A DNA stretch of 15,185 bases from Holophaga sp. (GCA_031292735.1 JARLGP010000074.1:1-15185), one strand, 5' to 3'. Shown: positions 7,401 through 14,284, counted from the first letter of the stretch. The notes: generated by a model not told the origin, from the sequence alone. Numbers and translations: made by a program.

Positions 7401-7422
7401 CTGGCCCGCAGGCAGCGAGAAT

Positions 7423-7463
7423 CCCGGAAGCAGCCGTCCCTCCCTGGGGCGGCTGCTTCCGGG
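7423..7463. terminator. Long hairpin between metK and the convergent 62-residue gene
   Basis: CCCGGAAGCAGCCG (7423-7436) pairs perfectly with CGGCTGCTTCCGGG (7450-7463). Four further inner pairs (7437-7440 with 7446-7449) give about 18 bp. It lies 60 nt after metK and 20 nt beyond the stop of the minus-strand gene, so it can serve both. There is no T-tract on either strand. Confidence 0.55.
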
Positions 7464-7482
7464 TCTGCCATCAGGGTGGAAT

Positions 7483-7671
7483 CTAGGCGACGGTGTTGAT
7501 GGTGCCGCCCACCTGGGAGTTGGCGGGCGCTGCCGGCGGGGGGGCCGCAGCGTCCTGCTGGTCATGGTGGGGCTTCTGGACCTGCTGGGCCAGCTTGGCC
7601 TGCTGGGCCTGTTGCATCTGCTGAATGGACTGAGTGGCGCTGGCACCCTGAACGTTGGCAACTGCTGCCAT
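7483..7671 (-). CDS. Small Gln/Ala-rich protein of unknown function
   Basis: A 62-residue protein with no recognised family. An ideal ribosome binding site (AGGGAGG, 7683-7677) stands 5 nt before the ATG at 7671, which strongly supports expression. Three zones are visible: a small-residue N-terminus (MAAVANVQGASATQ), a Gln-rich helix at about 15-40 with repeated QQ pairs and a PHHDQQD end, and an Ala/Pro linker closing with VGGTINTVA. There is no signal peptide, membrane helix or cysteine. The shape (short amphipathic Gln helix plus small-residue tail) recalls small motility-associated or filament-capping polypeptides, but that is only an impression. Support for a motility link comes from the sigma28-like sequence at 7719-7746. 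The long hairpin 20 nt after its stop suggests it is transcribed alone. Confidence 0.65.
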   Translation of the reverse strand: MAAVANVQGASATQSIQQMQQAQQAKLAQQVQKPHHDQQDAAAPPPAAPANSQVGGTINTVA

Positions 7672-7718
7672 ATCATCCTCCCTTACAAGGTCGAGCTTTG
7701 CTGACGGTTCCCAACTTT

Positions 7719-7746
7719 CTATCGGACGGTCCTGATTCTAACTTTA
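7719..7746 (-). promoter_or_regulatory. Sigma28 (FliA)-like promoter ahead of the 62-residue gene
   Basis: On the minus strand: TAAAGTTA (7746-7739), 12 nt, TCCGATAG (7726-7719). The enterobacterial flagellar sigma28 consensus is TAAAGTTT-N11-GCCGATAA, so seven of eight and six of eight bases match, with a spacer one base longer. The predicted start of transcription near 7712 leaves a leader of about 40 nt. No better sigma70 promoter is visible in this intergenic stretch. Confidence 0.4.
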
Positions 7747-7768
7747 CTCGTTTTTCGGCGCCAGCCGG

Positions 7769-8050
7769 TCACGGCCGGTTGCGCTCCGGCTGGGTCGGAG
7801 GCCAATCCTGGGCCAGCCGGTCGAGCATCCTGGTGACCATCTGGCACTGTTCGCAGTCCGCCTCTGGACGGCTGCAGGGCACCCCGTCCGCCTGGAATTC
7901 GCCGCACCTGGGATTGCGGGCGAAGGCCAGCAGTTCGTCCAGCAGCCGCTGGACCCGGTCGCGCAGGGGGCTTTGGGGCAGGTCCCGGAGGGTGGTGATC
8001 ATCCGGAACTCGGCAGGGCTGACGGTGAGGGTGATCGGTGCTTGGCCCAT
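7769..8050 (-). CDS. Small four-cysteine protein of unknown function
   Basis: A 93-residue, probably cytoplasmic protein with no recognised family. GGAG (8060-8057) is 6 nt before the ATG at 8050. The N-terminal half (MGQAPITLTVSPAEFRMITT...) looks like a beta strand followed by helices, with a Leu-rich amphipathic helix at about 30-45. The second half carries Cys49, Cys59, Cys66 and Cys69 in a C-x9-C-x6-C-x2-C arrangement, followed by a helix and a Pro/Arg-rich tail. Four cysteines with a terminal CEQC pair suggest a structural zinc site, but an iron-sulfur or disulfide role cannot be excluded. It lies directly after the oxidoreductase terminator and reads in the same direction. It therefore needs either its own promoter in the short 8051-8078 gap or read-through past the terminator. 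Confidence 0.6.
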   Translation of the reverse strand: MGQAPITLTVSPAEFRMITTLRDLPQSPLRDRVQRLLDELLAFARNPRCGEFQADGVPCSRPEADCEQCQMVTRMLDRLAQDWPPTQPERNRP

Positions 8051-8078
8051 GGCGCGCTCCAGGAGGGCATTATCCTAC

Positions 8079-8118
8079 AAAAACCCCGGCCCGCCGCGGG
8101 ATCGCGGCGGGCCGGGGT
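8079..8118 (-). terminator. Strong intrinsic terminator of the oxidoreductase operon
   Basis: A perfect 15-bp GC stem (8084-8098 with 8103-8117, loop of four) begins 13 nt after the beta-gamma stop. On the minus strand it is followed directly by TTTTTG (8083-8078). This is the clearest rho-independent terminator in the window. Confidence 0.9.
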
Positions 8119-8130
8119 CCAGGGGGGTGC

Positions 8131-9552
8131 CTACTTCAAGGCTTCCACGGCCTTGACGCCCCAGTCGAAGGCCTGTTCATTGAGGGGAATCAGGGCGCAC
8201 TTGTCCTTGAGCATCTGCCGGACGGCGCTCATGAGCGTTTCCTTGGAGAAGATGCCGGTGGCGGCCTGCAGGGCGCCCAGGGCGACGATGTTCTTCACCA
8301 CGGCCTTGCCCAGGTCCACGGCCACCTCGGTGAACGGCGCGCCCACCAGCTTGACCGAGGGGTCCAGCCCGGTGGGGGCTTCCTTGATGATGGAGCTGTC
8401 GTAGAGGATGGTGCCGCCCTTCTTCACGGTCGGGCCGAACTTGACCAGGCTGGGGGCATTGAAGGCGATGAGGATGTCGGGGTTGGGGCTGGCGGGGTTG
8501 AGCACCTCGTCCTTGGCCAGGTGCACGTCGGCGTAGCTGGTGCCGCCGCGGCTTTCCGGGCCGTAGCTGGGGATGTGGGTGGCGTCGAAACCTTCGTTGA
8601 TGGCGGCCTTGGCGATGAGCATGGCGGCGGTCTGGGCGCCGTCGCCGCCGGAACCGGCCAGCTTCAGGGAAACATCGCTGGGCGCGATGTGGCTGGGGAA
8701 GCCTCCGCCGGTGTGGGCGTGGGCCTCGCTGGTGGCGCCCACCGCCTTCAGCAGCCTGGCGGGGTCGAAGGTGGGCTCGTTGCGGATGAACCAGGGCTCA
8801 GGATGGAGATCCTTCTTCACCCCCAGAGGGAAGATGGGAACCATGCACTCCTTGACCCACTTGGAGGTTTCCTCGGGGCTCAGCTTCAGGTGGGTGGGGC
8901 ACTCGGACAGCACTTCCACGAAGGAGTAGCCGCGGTTCTCCACCTGGTTCTGCACCGCCTTCTTGATGGCCTTCTTGGCCAGCTTGCGGTTCTTGGCATC
9001 GAACAGGGCGACCCGCTCCACGTAGATGGGGCCGTCCAGGCCGGCGATGAGCTCGGCCATGCGCATGGGCAGGCCGTTGATCAGGCTGCGGCCGTCCGGG
9101 CTGGTGGCAGTCTGCTGGCCCATGAGCGTGGTGGGGGCCATCTGTCCGCCGGTCATGCCGTAGATGGCATTGTTGATGAAGATGATCGTGATCGGCGCGC
9201 CCAGCTGGGCGGCCGTAACCGTTTCGGCCAGGCCGATGGAGGCCAGGTCGCCGTCGCCCTGGTAGCTGATGACGGTGGCTTCCGGGTTGGAGAACTTGTG
9301 TCCGAGCGCCACCGCCGGGGACCGGCCGTGGGCGGCCTGGGTGTTGCCCACGTCGAAATAATAATAAGTGAATACCGAGCAGCCCACCGGCGCGATCAGG
9401 ATGGTGTTGTCCTGGATGCCCAGTTCCTCGATGGCTTCCGCCAGGAACTTGTGGGCGAGCCCGTGGCCGCAGCCGGGGCAGTAGTGGGTGGTGTTGCCTT
9501 TGAGGCCCTGGCCTTCGTTGTGCCGGGTGAACTTGTCGTAGAAGACGGACAT
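8131..9552 (-). CDS. 2-oxoacid:ferredoxin oxidoreductase, fused beta (TPP-binding) and gamma subunits
   Basis: A 473-residue half of an oxygen-sensitive complex that oxidatively decarboxylates a 2-oxoacid to acyl-CoA and passes electrons to ferredoxin. Residues 1-250 are the beta part: CPGCG (Cys25, Cys28), Cys58 and Cys218 are the likely ligands of the proximal [4Fe-4S] cluster. GDG (99-101) and NN (127-128), within GDGDLASIG...NNAIYGMTGGQ, form the thiamine-diphosphate motif. After a linker (about 250-295), residues 296-473 are a gamma domain with the glycine-rich GSGGDG (302-307) and YGPESRGGTSYADV. Beta and gamma are usually separate proteins. The APVGCSVF and MTGGQMAPTT segments are closest to ketoisovalerate (VOR-type) enzymes, so a branched-chain substrate is my best guess. 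The ATG at 9552 overlaps the upstream stop by one base (TAATG), and AAGGAGG (9566-9560) lies 7 nt ahead, implying coupled translation. Confidence 0.92.
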   Translation of the reverse strand: MSVFYDKFTRHNEGQGLKGNTTHYCPGCGHGLAHKFLAEAIEELGIQDNTILIAPVGCSVFTYYYFDVGNTQAAHGRSPAVALGHKFSNPEATVISYQGDGDLASIGLAETVTAAQLGAPITIIFINNAIYGMTGGQMAPTTLMGQQTATSPDGRSLINGLPMRMAELIAGLDGPIYVERVALFDAKNRKLAKKAIKKAVQNQVENRGYSFVEVLSECPTHLKLSPEETSKWVKECMVPIFPLGVKKDLHPEPWFIRNEPTFDPARLLKAVGATSEAHAHTGGGFPSHIAPSDVSLKLAGSGGDGAQTAAMLIAKAAINEGFDATHIPSYGPESRGGTSYADVHLAKDEVLNPASPNPDILIAFNAPSLVKFGPTVKKGGTILYDSSIIKEAPTGLDPSVKLVGAPFTEVAVDLGKAVVKNIVALGALQAATGIFSKETLMSAVRQMLKDKCALIPLNEQAFDWGVKAVEALK

Positions 9553-10955
9553 TAGCGGGCCTCCTTGACCATGGACGCTTGGATGTGGGCCACCACTTCA
9601 GCCTGCTGCGGGAGAATGCCGCCGAAGTGCCGGACCGACGAGATGGTGGGGAGGTTCTGGTAGCCGGCGAGGCTCAGGGCGAGGCGGACCTCATCCTCCA
9701 GCTGGCCGTTGCTGGCTTCGACCATGACGATGCGCTTGACGTGGGGCAGTTCCTGGATCAGCTGCTTGACCGGGAACGGCCACACCGTGATGGGGCGGAA
9801 CAGGCCGGCCTTGATGCCATGGTTGCGCAGATCCTGGACGGCGCCCTTGGCGATGCGGGCCGGGGTGTTGGCGGCGATGATGAGCACCTCCGCATCCTCG
9901 GCCATGAAGCTGTCGCTGCGGGTCTCGTTGTCGGCGATCGTCTGGTATTTCGCGTTCAGCTCGATGTTGAAGGCTTCCAGGTCCACTTCGCTCAGGACGA
10001 TGGAGTTGATCAGGTTGCCCCGGTGCTGGGCGTCGCCGTTCACCGCCCACTTGGGGATGCCGGGCTTGATCATGTAGTCGGGCAGGCTGACCTTGCCGGT
10101 CATCTGGCCCAGGTAGCCGTCGCTGAGGATCACCACCGGGTTGCGGTACTTGAAGGTGAGTTCGAAGGCCAGCATGGTGAGGTCGAGCATCTCCTGGGGG
10201 GTGCTGGGCATGAGGGTGATGGCGTGGGTGTTGCCGTGGCCGAGGCCGCGGCAGGCCAGCTTCACGTCGGCCTGTTCGGGGCCGATGTTGCCCAGGCCGG
10301 GGCCGCCGCGCATGACGTTGACGAACACGCCCGGAACCTGGGCGCCGATCATGTAGGAGACGCCTTCCAGCATCAGGCTGAAGCCCGGCGAGGAGGTGAA
10401 GGTCATGCAGGGGTGCCCGGATCCGCCGGAACCATACATGTGGTTCACCGTGGCCACTTCGGAGACGGCCTGCAGGAAGGTCCCGTCCAGCTTGGGAAGC
10501 AGCTTGGCCATGAGCTCGGCCCCTTCCGTGGAAGGAGTGATGGGGTAGCCGAACACGTGCCGGCAGCCGGCCAGCAGGGCGCCGATGGCGCTGGCGTAAT
10601 TGCCCTTGATCACCAGGGGCTGGGTCGGGGGCAGGGGCACCCGCACCGACGGGATGTCCATGGCCACCGGCGCCGTGCTCACCTTGGCGCCGAACAGCTT
10701 GGCCGGGTCCTGCAACTCGAAGTCCACGCCCTCGGGGGTTCCGCGCAGGCCGTAGGGCTCCGGGCAGGCCTCCATGCACAGGCCGCAGCCGTTGCAGTTT
10801 TCAAGATTGAGCACCACGGGCACGTAGCCGGTGGCCGAATCGATCTCGCTGCCGAGGCTGATGCAGTCCTTGGCGCAGGCGCCGATGCACCGCCCGCATC
10901 CTTTACAATAGTCCGGCAGCAGAAAAGGTTTGGGTCGTTCTCTAAGCTGAGCCAT
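9552..10955 (-). CDS. 2-oxoacid:ferredoxin oxidoreductase, fused delta (ferredoxin) and alpha subunits
   Basis: A 467-residue partner of the beta-gamma protein. Residues 10-70 are a two-cluster ferredoxin (delta) domain with Cys17, Cys20, Cys23, Cys27 and Cys54, Cys57, Cys60, Cys64. It would carry electrons from the active site to external ferredoxin. After a linker, residues about 107-467 are the alpha subunit, starting with GNYASAIGALLAGC and GYPITPSTE (136-144). A central segment (MRGGPGLGNIGPEQAD) and KYRNPVVILSDGYLGQMTG are strongly reminiscent of VorB. Together the two genes supply all four functional domains. The ATG at 10955 is chosen because GAGGAG (10968-10963) stands 7 nt upstream. 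The ATG at 10961 is only one base from that site, and the TTG at 10970 lies ahead of it. It is the first gene of a two-gene operon divergent from acpS. The substrate class (branched-chain versus pyruvate or 2-oxoglutarate) is inferred, not shown. Confidence 0.92.
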   Translation of the reverse strand: MAQLRERPKPFLLPDYCKGCGRCIGACAKDCISLGSEIDSATGYVPVVLNLENCNGCGLCMEACPEPYGLRGTPEGVDFELQDPAKLFGAKVSTAPVAMDIPSVRVPLPPTQPLVIKGNYASAIGALLAGCRHVFGYPITPSTEGAELMAKLLPKLDGTFLQAVSEVATVNHMYGSGGSGHPCMTFTSSPGFSLMLEGVSYMIGAQVPGVFVNVMRGGPGLGNIGPEQADVKLACRGLGHGNTHAITLMPSTPQEMLDLTMLAFELTFKYRNPVVILSDGYLGQMTGKVSLPDYMIKPGIPKWAVNGDAQHRGNLINSIVLSEVDLEAFNIELNAKYQTIADNETRSDSFMAEDAEVLIIAANTPARIAKGAVQDLRNHGIKAGLFRPITVWPFPVKQLIQELPHVKRIVMVEASNGQLEDEVRLALSLAGYQNLPTISSVRHFGGILPQQAEVVAHIQASMVKEAR

Positions 10956-11140
10956 TCGCATGCTCCTCAAGCCAGTGGGCCGCCATGGGTTGAAAAACTA
11001 CAAAAACCGATCACGGCAGAAGTATTAGTCTCGCATTCTGTGCACGGGGTCACAACTGGGCGTAAAATGGCGGAGGAGTCTGCATTACCCATGGAAAACC
11101 CGCAAAATACTCCCGAATGCCCCGACCAGGAGATACCGCT
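10956..11140. other. Divergent intergenic region between the oxidoreductase operon and acpS
   Basis: About 185 nt with lower GC in its middle (10990-11070). Toward acpS, TAAAAT (11063-11068) is a fair -10, but the -35 at the right distance (around 11039-11045) is poor. Toward the oxidoreductase operon, TAATAC on the minus strand near 11020-11030 is the only -10-like hexamer I see, again without a good -35. No operator-like palindrome stood out. Confidence 0.35.
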
Positions 11141-11144
11141 TTGA
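11091..11144 (+). CDS. Possible 17-codon upstream ORF overlapping the acpS start
   Basis: An ATG at 11091 opens a 17-residue frame (MENPQNTPECPDQEIPL) that stops at TGA 11142-11144. That overlaps the TTG start of acpS by two bases. GGAGGAG lies upstream at about 11071-11077, but its spacing of about 13 nt is long. If translated, it would couple ribosomes into acpS; it may equally be chance. Confidence 0.2.
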   Translation: MENPQNTPECPDQEIPL

Positions 11145-11515
11145 TCGCCGGCGTGGGAACCGATCTCTGTCCGGCCGCCCGCTGGCAACACCTCCTGGAC
11201 CGCTTTGGGGAAAAGGCTCCCCGGCGGGTGCTGCACGAGGAGGAGGCGGCCTACCTGCTGGCCGGGAACCGCCAGCGGCTGGCGGAAAGGCTGGCGGGGC
11301 GCTGGGCTCTGCGCGAAGCCTTCGGCAAGGCGCTGGGGATCGGGCTGGACGGGTGGAGCTGGAAACAGTTGCGGTTTTTGAACGGCCGGCTGTGGGCCGA
11401 AGGCGAATTGGCGTCCCTGCTGGCCGGCCGGGGCATCGACCGGATCCATGCCAGCGTCAGCCACGATGGTGGCATGGCCCTCGCCGTGGTGGTTCTGGAA
11501 ACCGGCACGGTCTAG
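11141..11515 (+). CDS. acpS: Holo-[acyl-carrier-protein] synthase
   Basis: A 124-residue phosphopantetheinyl transferase that moves the 4'-phosphopantetheine arm from coenzyme A to a serine of acyl carrier protein. This makes ACP active for fatty acid synthesis. The TTG at 11141 gives MIAGVGTDL, aligning Asp8 with the invariant Mg2+-binding aspartate of AcpS. AGGAG (11128-11132) stands 8 nt upstream, whereas the ATG at 11117 would prepend eight unlikely residues. Other landmarks: RRVL at 28-31, RWALREAFGKALG with Glu59 at the second metal-ligand position (the usual KEA is REA here), and VSHD near the C-terminus. Length fits the trimeric bacterial AcpS class (about 120-126). It is divergent from the oxidoreductase operon and 190 nt before cheR; it is probably not part of the chemotaxis operon. 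Confidence 0.9.
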   Translation: MIAGVGTDLCPAARWQHLLDRFGEKAPRRVLHEEEAAYLLAGNRQRLAERLAGRWALREAFGKALGIGLDGWSWKQLRFLNGRLWAEGELASLLAGRGIDRIHASVSHDGGMALAVVVLETGTV

Positions 11516-11547
11516 AATCGGATTCAAGCCGCCGGGTGAAAAAACAT

Positions 11548-11576
11548 TTGTCAATCCGGTCGCGGTCCGGAATAAG
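11548..11576 (+). promoter_or_regulatory. Weak candidate promoter for the cheR operon
   Basis: TTGTCA (11548-11553), 17 nt, AATAAG (11571-11576). The -35 is good (five of six) but the -10 is poor. The gap between acpS and cheR (11516-11705) holds no terminator-like hairpin that I can see and no better promoter, so read-through from acpS remains possible. Confidence 0.25.
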
Positions 11577-11705
11577 CTCCATAGATCCCAGTCAACGCCT
11601 GCGCTGACCGTGGAGCCATCACGAGGGACGAGGTCGGTTATGGTTATGACTAGCGGCCACTAATCCCTCGGGCCATCCCGGCCGATTCCGTTGCAAGGAC
11701 CATCC

Positions 11706-12569
11706 ATGACCGGACCCCTTCCAAACCAGACCATGAGTCTCCAGGACTTCCTGTCCATCCGGGATTTCATCTACGGCCGGACCGGGATCTTCTTCAGCGA
11801 GTCCAAGCAGTATTTCCTGGAGAACCGGCTGAACCGGCGGCTGCAGGAAGTCAACCTGAGCGCCTACCGGGACTACCTGGGGCTGCTCCAGGGCCAGCAG
11901 GGCCGCGAAGAGCTCAAGCAGCTGTTCAACGAGATCACCACCAACGAGACCAGCTTCTGGCGGAACCCGCCCCAGATCGAGGCGTTCCAGCGGATCGTGC
12001 TGCCCGAGGCGGTGGCCCTGGTGCGGGCCCGGGGCGGCAACCGGTTGCGGATCTGGTCGGCGGCCTGCTCTTCCGGGGAGGAGCCCTTCACCCTCGCCAT
12101 GATCTGCCAGGAGGCCAAGGATTCCCTGCTGCGAGGCATGAGCGTGGAGATCCTGGCCACCGACATCAGCGAGAAGGTGCTGGCCCAGGCCCGGGAAGGC
12201 AGCTACGGCAGCTATACCCTGCGCAACCTCACCCCGCAGCAGATCAGCCTGCATTTCCTCCCCCTGGGCCAGGACACCTTCCAGGTGAAGCCCGACCTGA
12301 AGCAGATGGTGACCTTTCGCAACTTCAACCTGGTCGATTACGGCAGCTACCGAACCTTGGGCAGCTTCGATGTGATCTTCTGCCGCAACGTCCTCATCTA
12401 CTTTGATGATCCCGTGAAGTCCAAAGTGATCAAGGCCTTTCACGAGGCGCTTTACCCCAAATCCTTTCTGCTTGTGGGCCACTCGGAATCCATCCACTCT
12501 TTCAACGTCGGATTCGACCTCATGCACTTCAGCAAGGCCATGGGTTATCGCAAGCGTGAGCAGGCCTAA
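11706..12569 (+). CDS. cheR: Chemotaxis receptor methyltransferase CheR
   Basis: A 287-residue cytoplasmic enzyme that methylates glutamates of chemoreceptors with S-adenosylmethionine, opposing the methylesterase CheB encoded three genes on. The ATG at 11706 follows AAGGA at 6 nt; a TTG at 11691 would overlap that site. Residues about 10-75 are the helical N-terminal domain. ITTNETSFWR (77-86) is the family signature before the Rossmann fold. WSAACSSGEEPFTL (117-130) is the SAM-binding loop, and ATDIS (151-155) and FDVIFCRNVLIYFDD (221-235) complete the methyltransferase core. There is no C-terminal TPR extension and no receptor-pentapeptide-binding insertion that I can recognise, so it looks like a plain CheR. 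It is first in a tight four-gene cluster; AAGGAG of the next gene overlaps its stop codon. Confidence 0.95.
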   Translation: MTGPLPNQTMSLQDFLSIRDFIYGRTGIFFSESKQYFLENRLNRRLQEVNLSAYRDYLGLLQGQQGREELKQLFNEITTNETSFWRNPPQIEAFQRIVLPEAVALVRARGGNRLRIWSAACSSGEEPFTLAMICQEAKDSLLRGMSVEILATDISEKVLAQAREGSYGSYTLRNLTPQQISLHFLPLGQDTFQVKPDLKQMVTFRNFNLVDYGSYRTLGSFDVIFCRNVLIYFDDPVKSKVIKAFHEALYPKSFLLVGHSESIHSFNVGFDLMHFSKAMGYRKREQA

Positions 12570-12579
12570 GGAGCGCCAC

Positions 12580-13428
12580 ATGCCCATCACACCCCAGGAA
12601 CTCATCGCGAACCTCGGCGACCTGCCGCCGTTGCCCCAGGTGGCTGCCCAGGTGCTGCGGCTGGCCGCCGACCCGGATTCCACCACCGAGGAACTGCAGG
12701 AAGTCATCGCCACCGATCAGGCCCTGGCGGCCCAGATCCTCAAGATCGCCAACTCCGCCATGTTCGGCATGGTCCGTGAAGTGAAGACGCTCACCCAGGC
12801 CATCATGACCCTGGGCTTTTCCACCATCAAAAGCATCGTCATCGCCTCCAGCGCCAGGAACCTGTACAAGCGCGGCGGGACCGGCCTCCAGGAGCGGCTG
12901 CTCTGGGAGCATGCGCTGGTGGTGGCCATCGCCTCCCGGGCCTATGCCACGTCGTTCCGCAGCCCGCGGGTGGAGGAGGCCTTCCTCAGCGGGCTCATGC
13001 ACGACATCGGCAAGGCCGTCATGGGCCTGAAGTTCCCGGAACGCTACAGCGCCATGGTGCGCACCATCTACAACGAGGACGCCGACGGCATCGAGTCGGA
13101 GCTGGACCTGTTCGGCTTCGACCACGCCATGGTGGGCGAAGCCATCCTGCACGCCTGGAACCTGGCCCGGAGCCTGGAGAACACCGTGCGCTGGCACCAC
13201 GACCCCATCCATGCCCCGGTGGAGGACCAGGCCCTCACCGCCTTCGTGGCCCTGGGCAACCAGCTGGCCCTGGAACGCAATGTCGGGATCGGCAAGCCGG
13301 AGTCGCTGGCGTCCTCCACCCAGCAGGCCATGGAGCTCCTCGGCCTCACCGCCGAAAGCCTCGCGGTGCACCGCCTCGACGTCGTGGCGGCGCTGGAAGC
13401 CGACAAGAACCTGATCCGGGAATTCTGA
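12580..13428 (+). CDS. HDOD domain protein (first of two)
   Basis: A 282-residue signalling protein consisting essentially of one HDOD domain, the HD-related output domain often found next to chemotaxis and two-component genes. AAGGAG (12568-12573) is 6 nt before the ATG at 12580, and the gap from the cheR stop is 10 nt. The domain begins at LPPLPQVAAQVLRL (about 15-28). It has the conserved ATDQALAAQILKIANSA at 44-60 and the LGF..IKS segment at about 78-85. The HD-like pocket keeps His111 (WEH), His141-Asp142 (MHDIGK) and a later WHHDP. No receiver, GGDEF or DNA-binding domain is attached. HDOD proteins usually have no shown enzymatic activity and act through protein contacts. Here the retained HD residues leave a metal site possible. 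Its position between cheR and cheB suggests a role in the output or tuning of that chemosensory system (inference). Confidence 0.9.
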   Translation: MPITPQELIANLGDLPPLPQVAAQVLRLAADPDSTTEELQEVIATDQALAAQILKIANSAMFGMVREVKTLTQAIMTLGFSTIKSIVIASSARNLYKRGGTGLQERLLWEHALVVAIASRAYATSFRSPRVEEAFLSGLMHDIGKAVMGLKFPERYSAMVRTIYNEDADGIESELDLFGFDHAMVGEAILHAWNLARSLENTVRWHHDPIHAPVEDQALTAFVALGNQLALERNVGIGKPESLASSTQQAMELLGLTAESLAVHRLDVVAALEADKNLIREF

Positions 13429-13430
13429 CC

Positions 13431-14282
13431 ATGATCACTTCGGACCTTGTTCGCCAACGGGTAAAGACCCTTCCCAGCCTGCCCACCACGGTCCTGGCCC
13501 TGGGCCAGGCGGTGGGCGACGACCGCTGCACCGTGGACCGGATCCTGGGGATCCTGGCCCAGGACCCGGCCCTTTCGGCCACCCTGCTGCGGCTGGCCAA
13601 TTCCGTGATGTACGTGCGCGACGACCGGGTGATGGACCTGCGCAGCGCGGTGATGCGGCTGGGCTTCGATTCCATCTTCAACCTGGGCCAGTCGGCCGCC
13701 ATCATCCGTTCCATCCGCGGCGGCAGCCACCTGGATCCGCGCCTGCTCTGGCAGCATTCGGTGGCGGTGGGGCTGGTGGCCAAGGGCATCTGCGGGCTGC
13801 TGGGGCAGACCCAGCACCTGGAGCCGGCCTACCTCGCCGGGCTGCTGCACGACATCGGCAAGATCGCGCTGGACCAGTGCTTCTCCGAGGAATACGGCCC
13901 GGTGGTGGAGGCCATGGCCGCCGGGGCGGTCTGCCTGGACGCGGAACGCGCCCTGCTGGGGGTCACCCATGCGGAGGTGGGCGCCATGGTGGCGGTGCAG
14001 TGGAACTTCCCGGAACCCATGGTGGCGGCCATCCGCGATCACCACGAGCCCGGCGGCTACCTGGCCTCCCTCATCCAGCTTTCCGACCTCCTGGTGCGCA
14101 CCCGGATTCCCAACAGCCCCGCCGATGAGCAGCTGGCCTTCGTCCTGGGGGAGGAACCCGCATTCAAGACCGTGTTCGCCGGGGCGGCTGGCGCCGACCT
14201 GGACGAAGAACGTCTGACCTTCGGCATCGACGATGAGCTGGAGCACGCCATCACCTTCGTCAAACTCGTCTTCCAGGAATAA
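13431..14282 (+). CDS. HDOD domain protein (second of two)
   Basis: A 283-residue HDOD protein, paralogous in layout to its neighbour but clearly diverged. The ATG at 13431 follows the previous stop by two bases. There is no strong ribosome binding site, so translation is probably coupled. Landmarks: LPSLPTTVLAL at 14-24, AQDPALSATLLRLANS at 43-58, LGFDSIFNLG at 77-86, WQH with His109, LLHDIGK with His140-Asp141, then THAEVGAMV and IRDHHEPGGY. The C-terminal 60 or so residues (from about 225) have no match I recognise and end in a short acidic helix. The stop is two bases before cheB. The pair may form a heterodimer or act on successive steps; the sequence does not decide this. Confidence 0.9.
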   Translation: MITSDLVRQRVKTLPSLPTTVLALGQAVGDDRCTVDRILGILAQDPALSATLLRLANSVMYVRDDRVMDLRSAVMRLGFDSIFNLGQSAAIIRSIRGGSHLDPRLLWQHSVAVGLVAKGICGLLGQTQHLEPAYLAGLLHDIGKIALDQCFSEEYGPVVEAMAAGAVCLDAERALLGVTHAEVGAMVAVQWNFPEPMVAAIRDHHEPGGYLASLIQLSDLLVRTRIPNSPADEQLAFVLGEEPAFKTVFAGAAGADLDEERLTFGIDDELEHAITFVKLVFQE

Positions 14283-14284
14283 CC

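Noticed and set aside
8038..11144. Two long plus-strand frames (505 and 521 codons) across the oxidoreductase operon
   Set aside because: Both are antisense shadows of the beta-gamma and delta-alpha genes, which carry unmistakable cofactor motifs. The shadows are Gly/His/Val/Asp-rich with no recognisable fold.
11516..11705. Small RNA or sigma28 promoter ahead of cheR
   Set aside because: I searched for TAAA-N15-GCCGATAA-like spacing and for stable hairpins with T-runs. Only scattered partial matches occur, none convincing.
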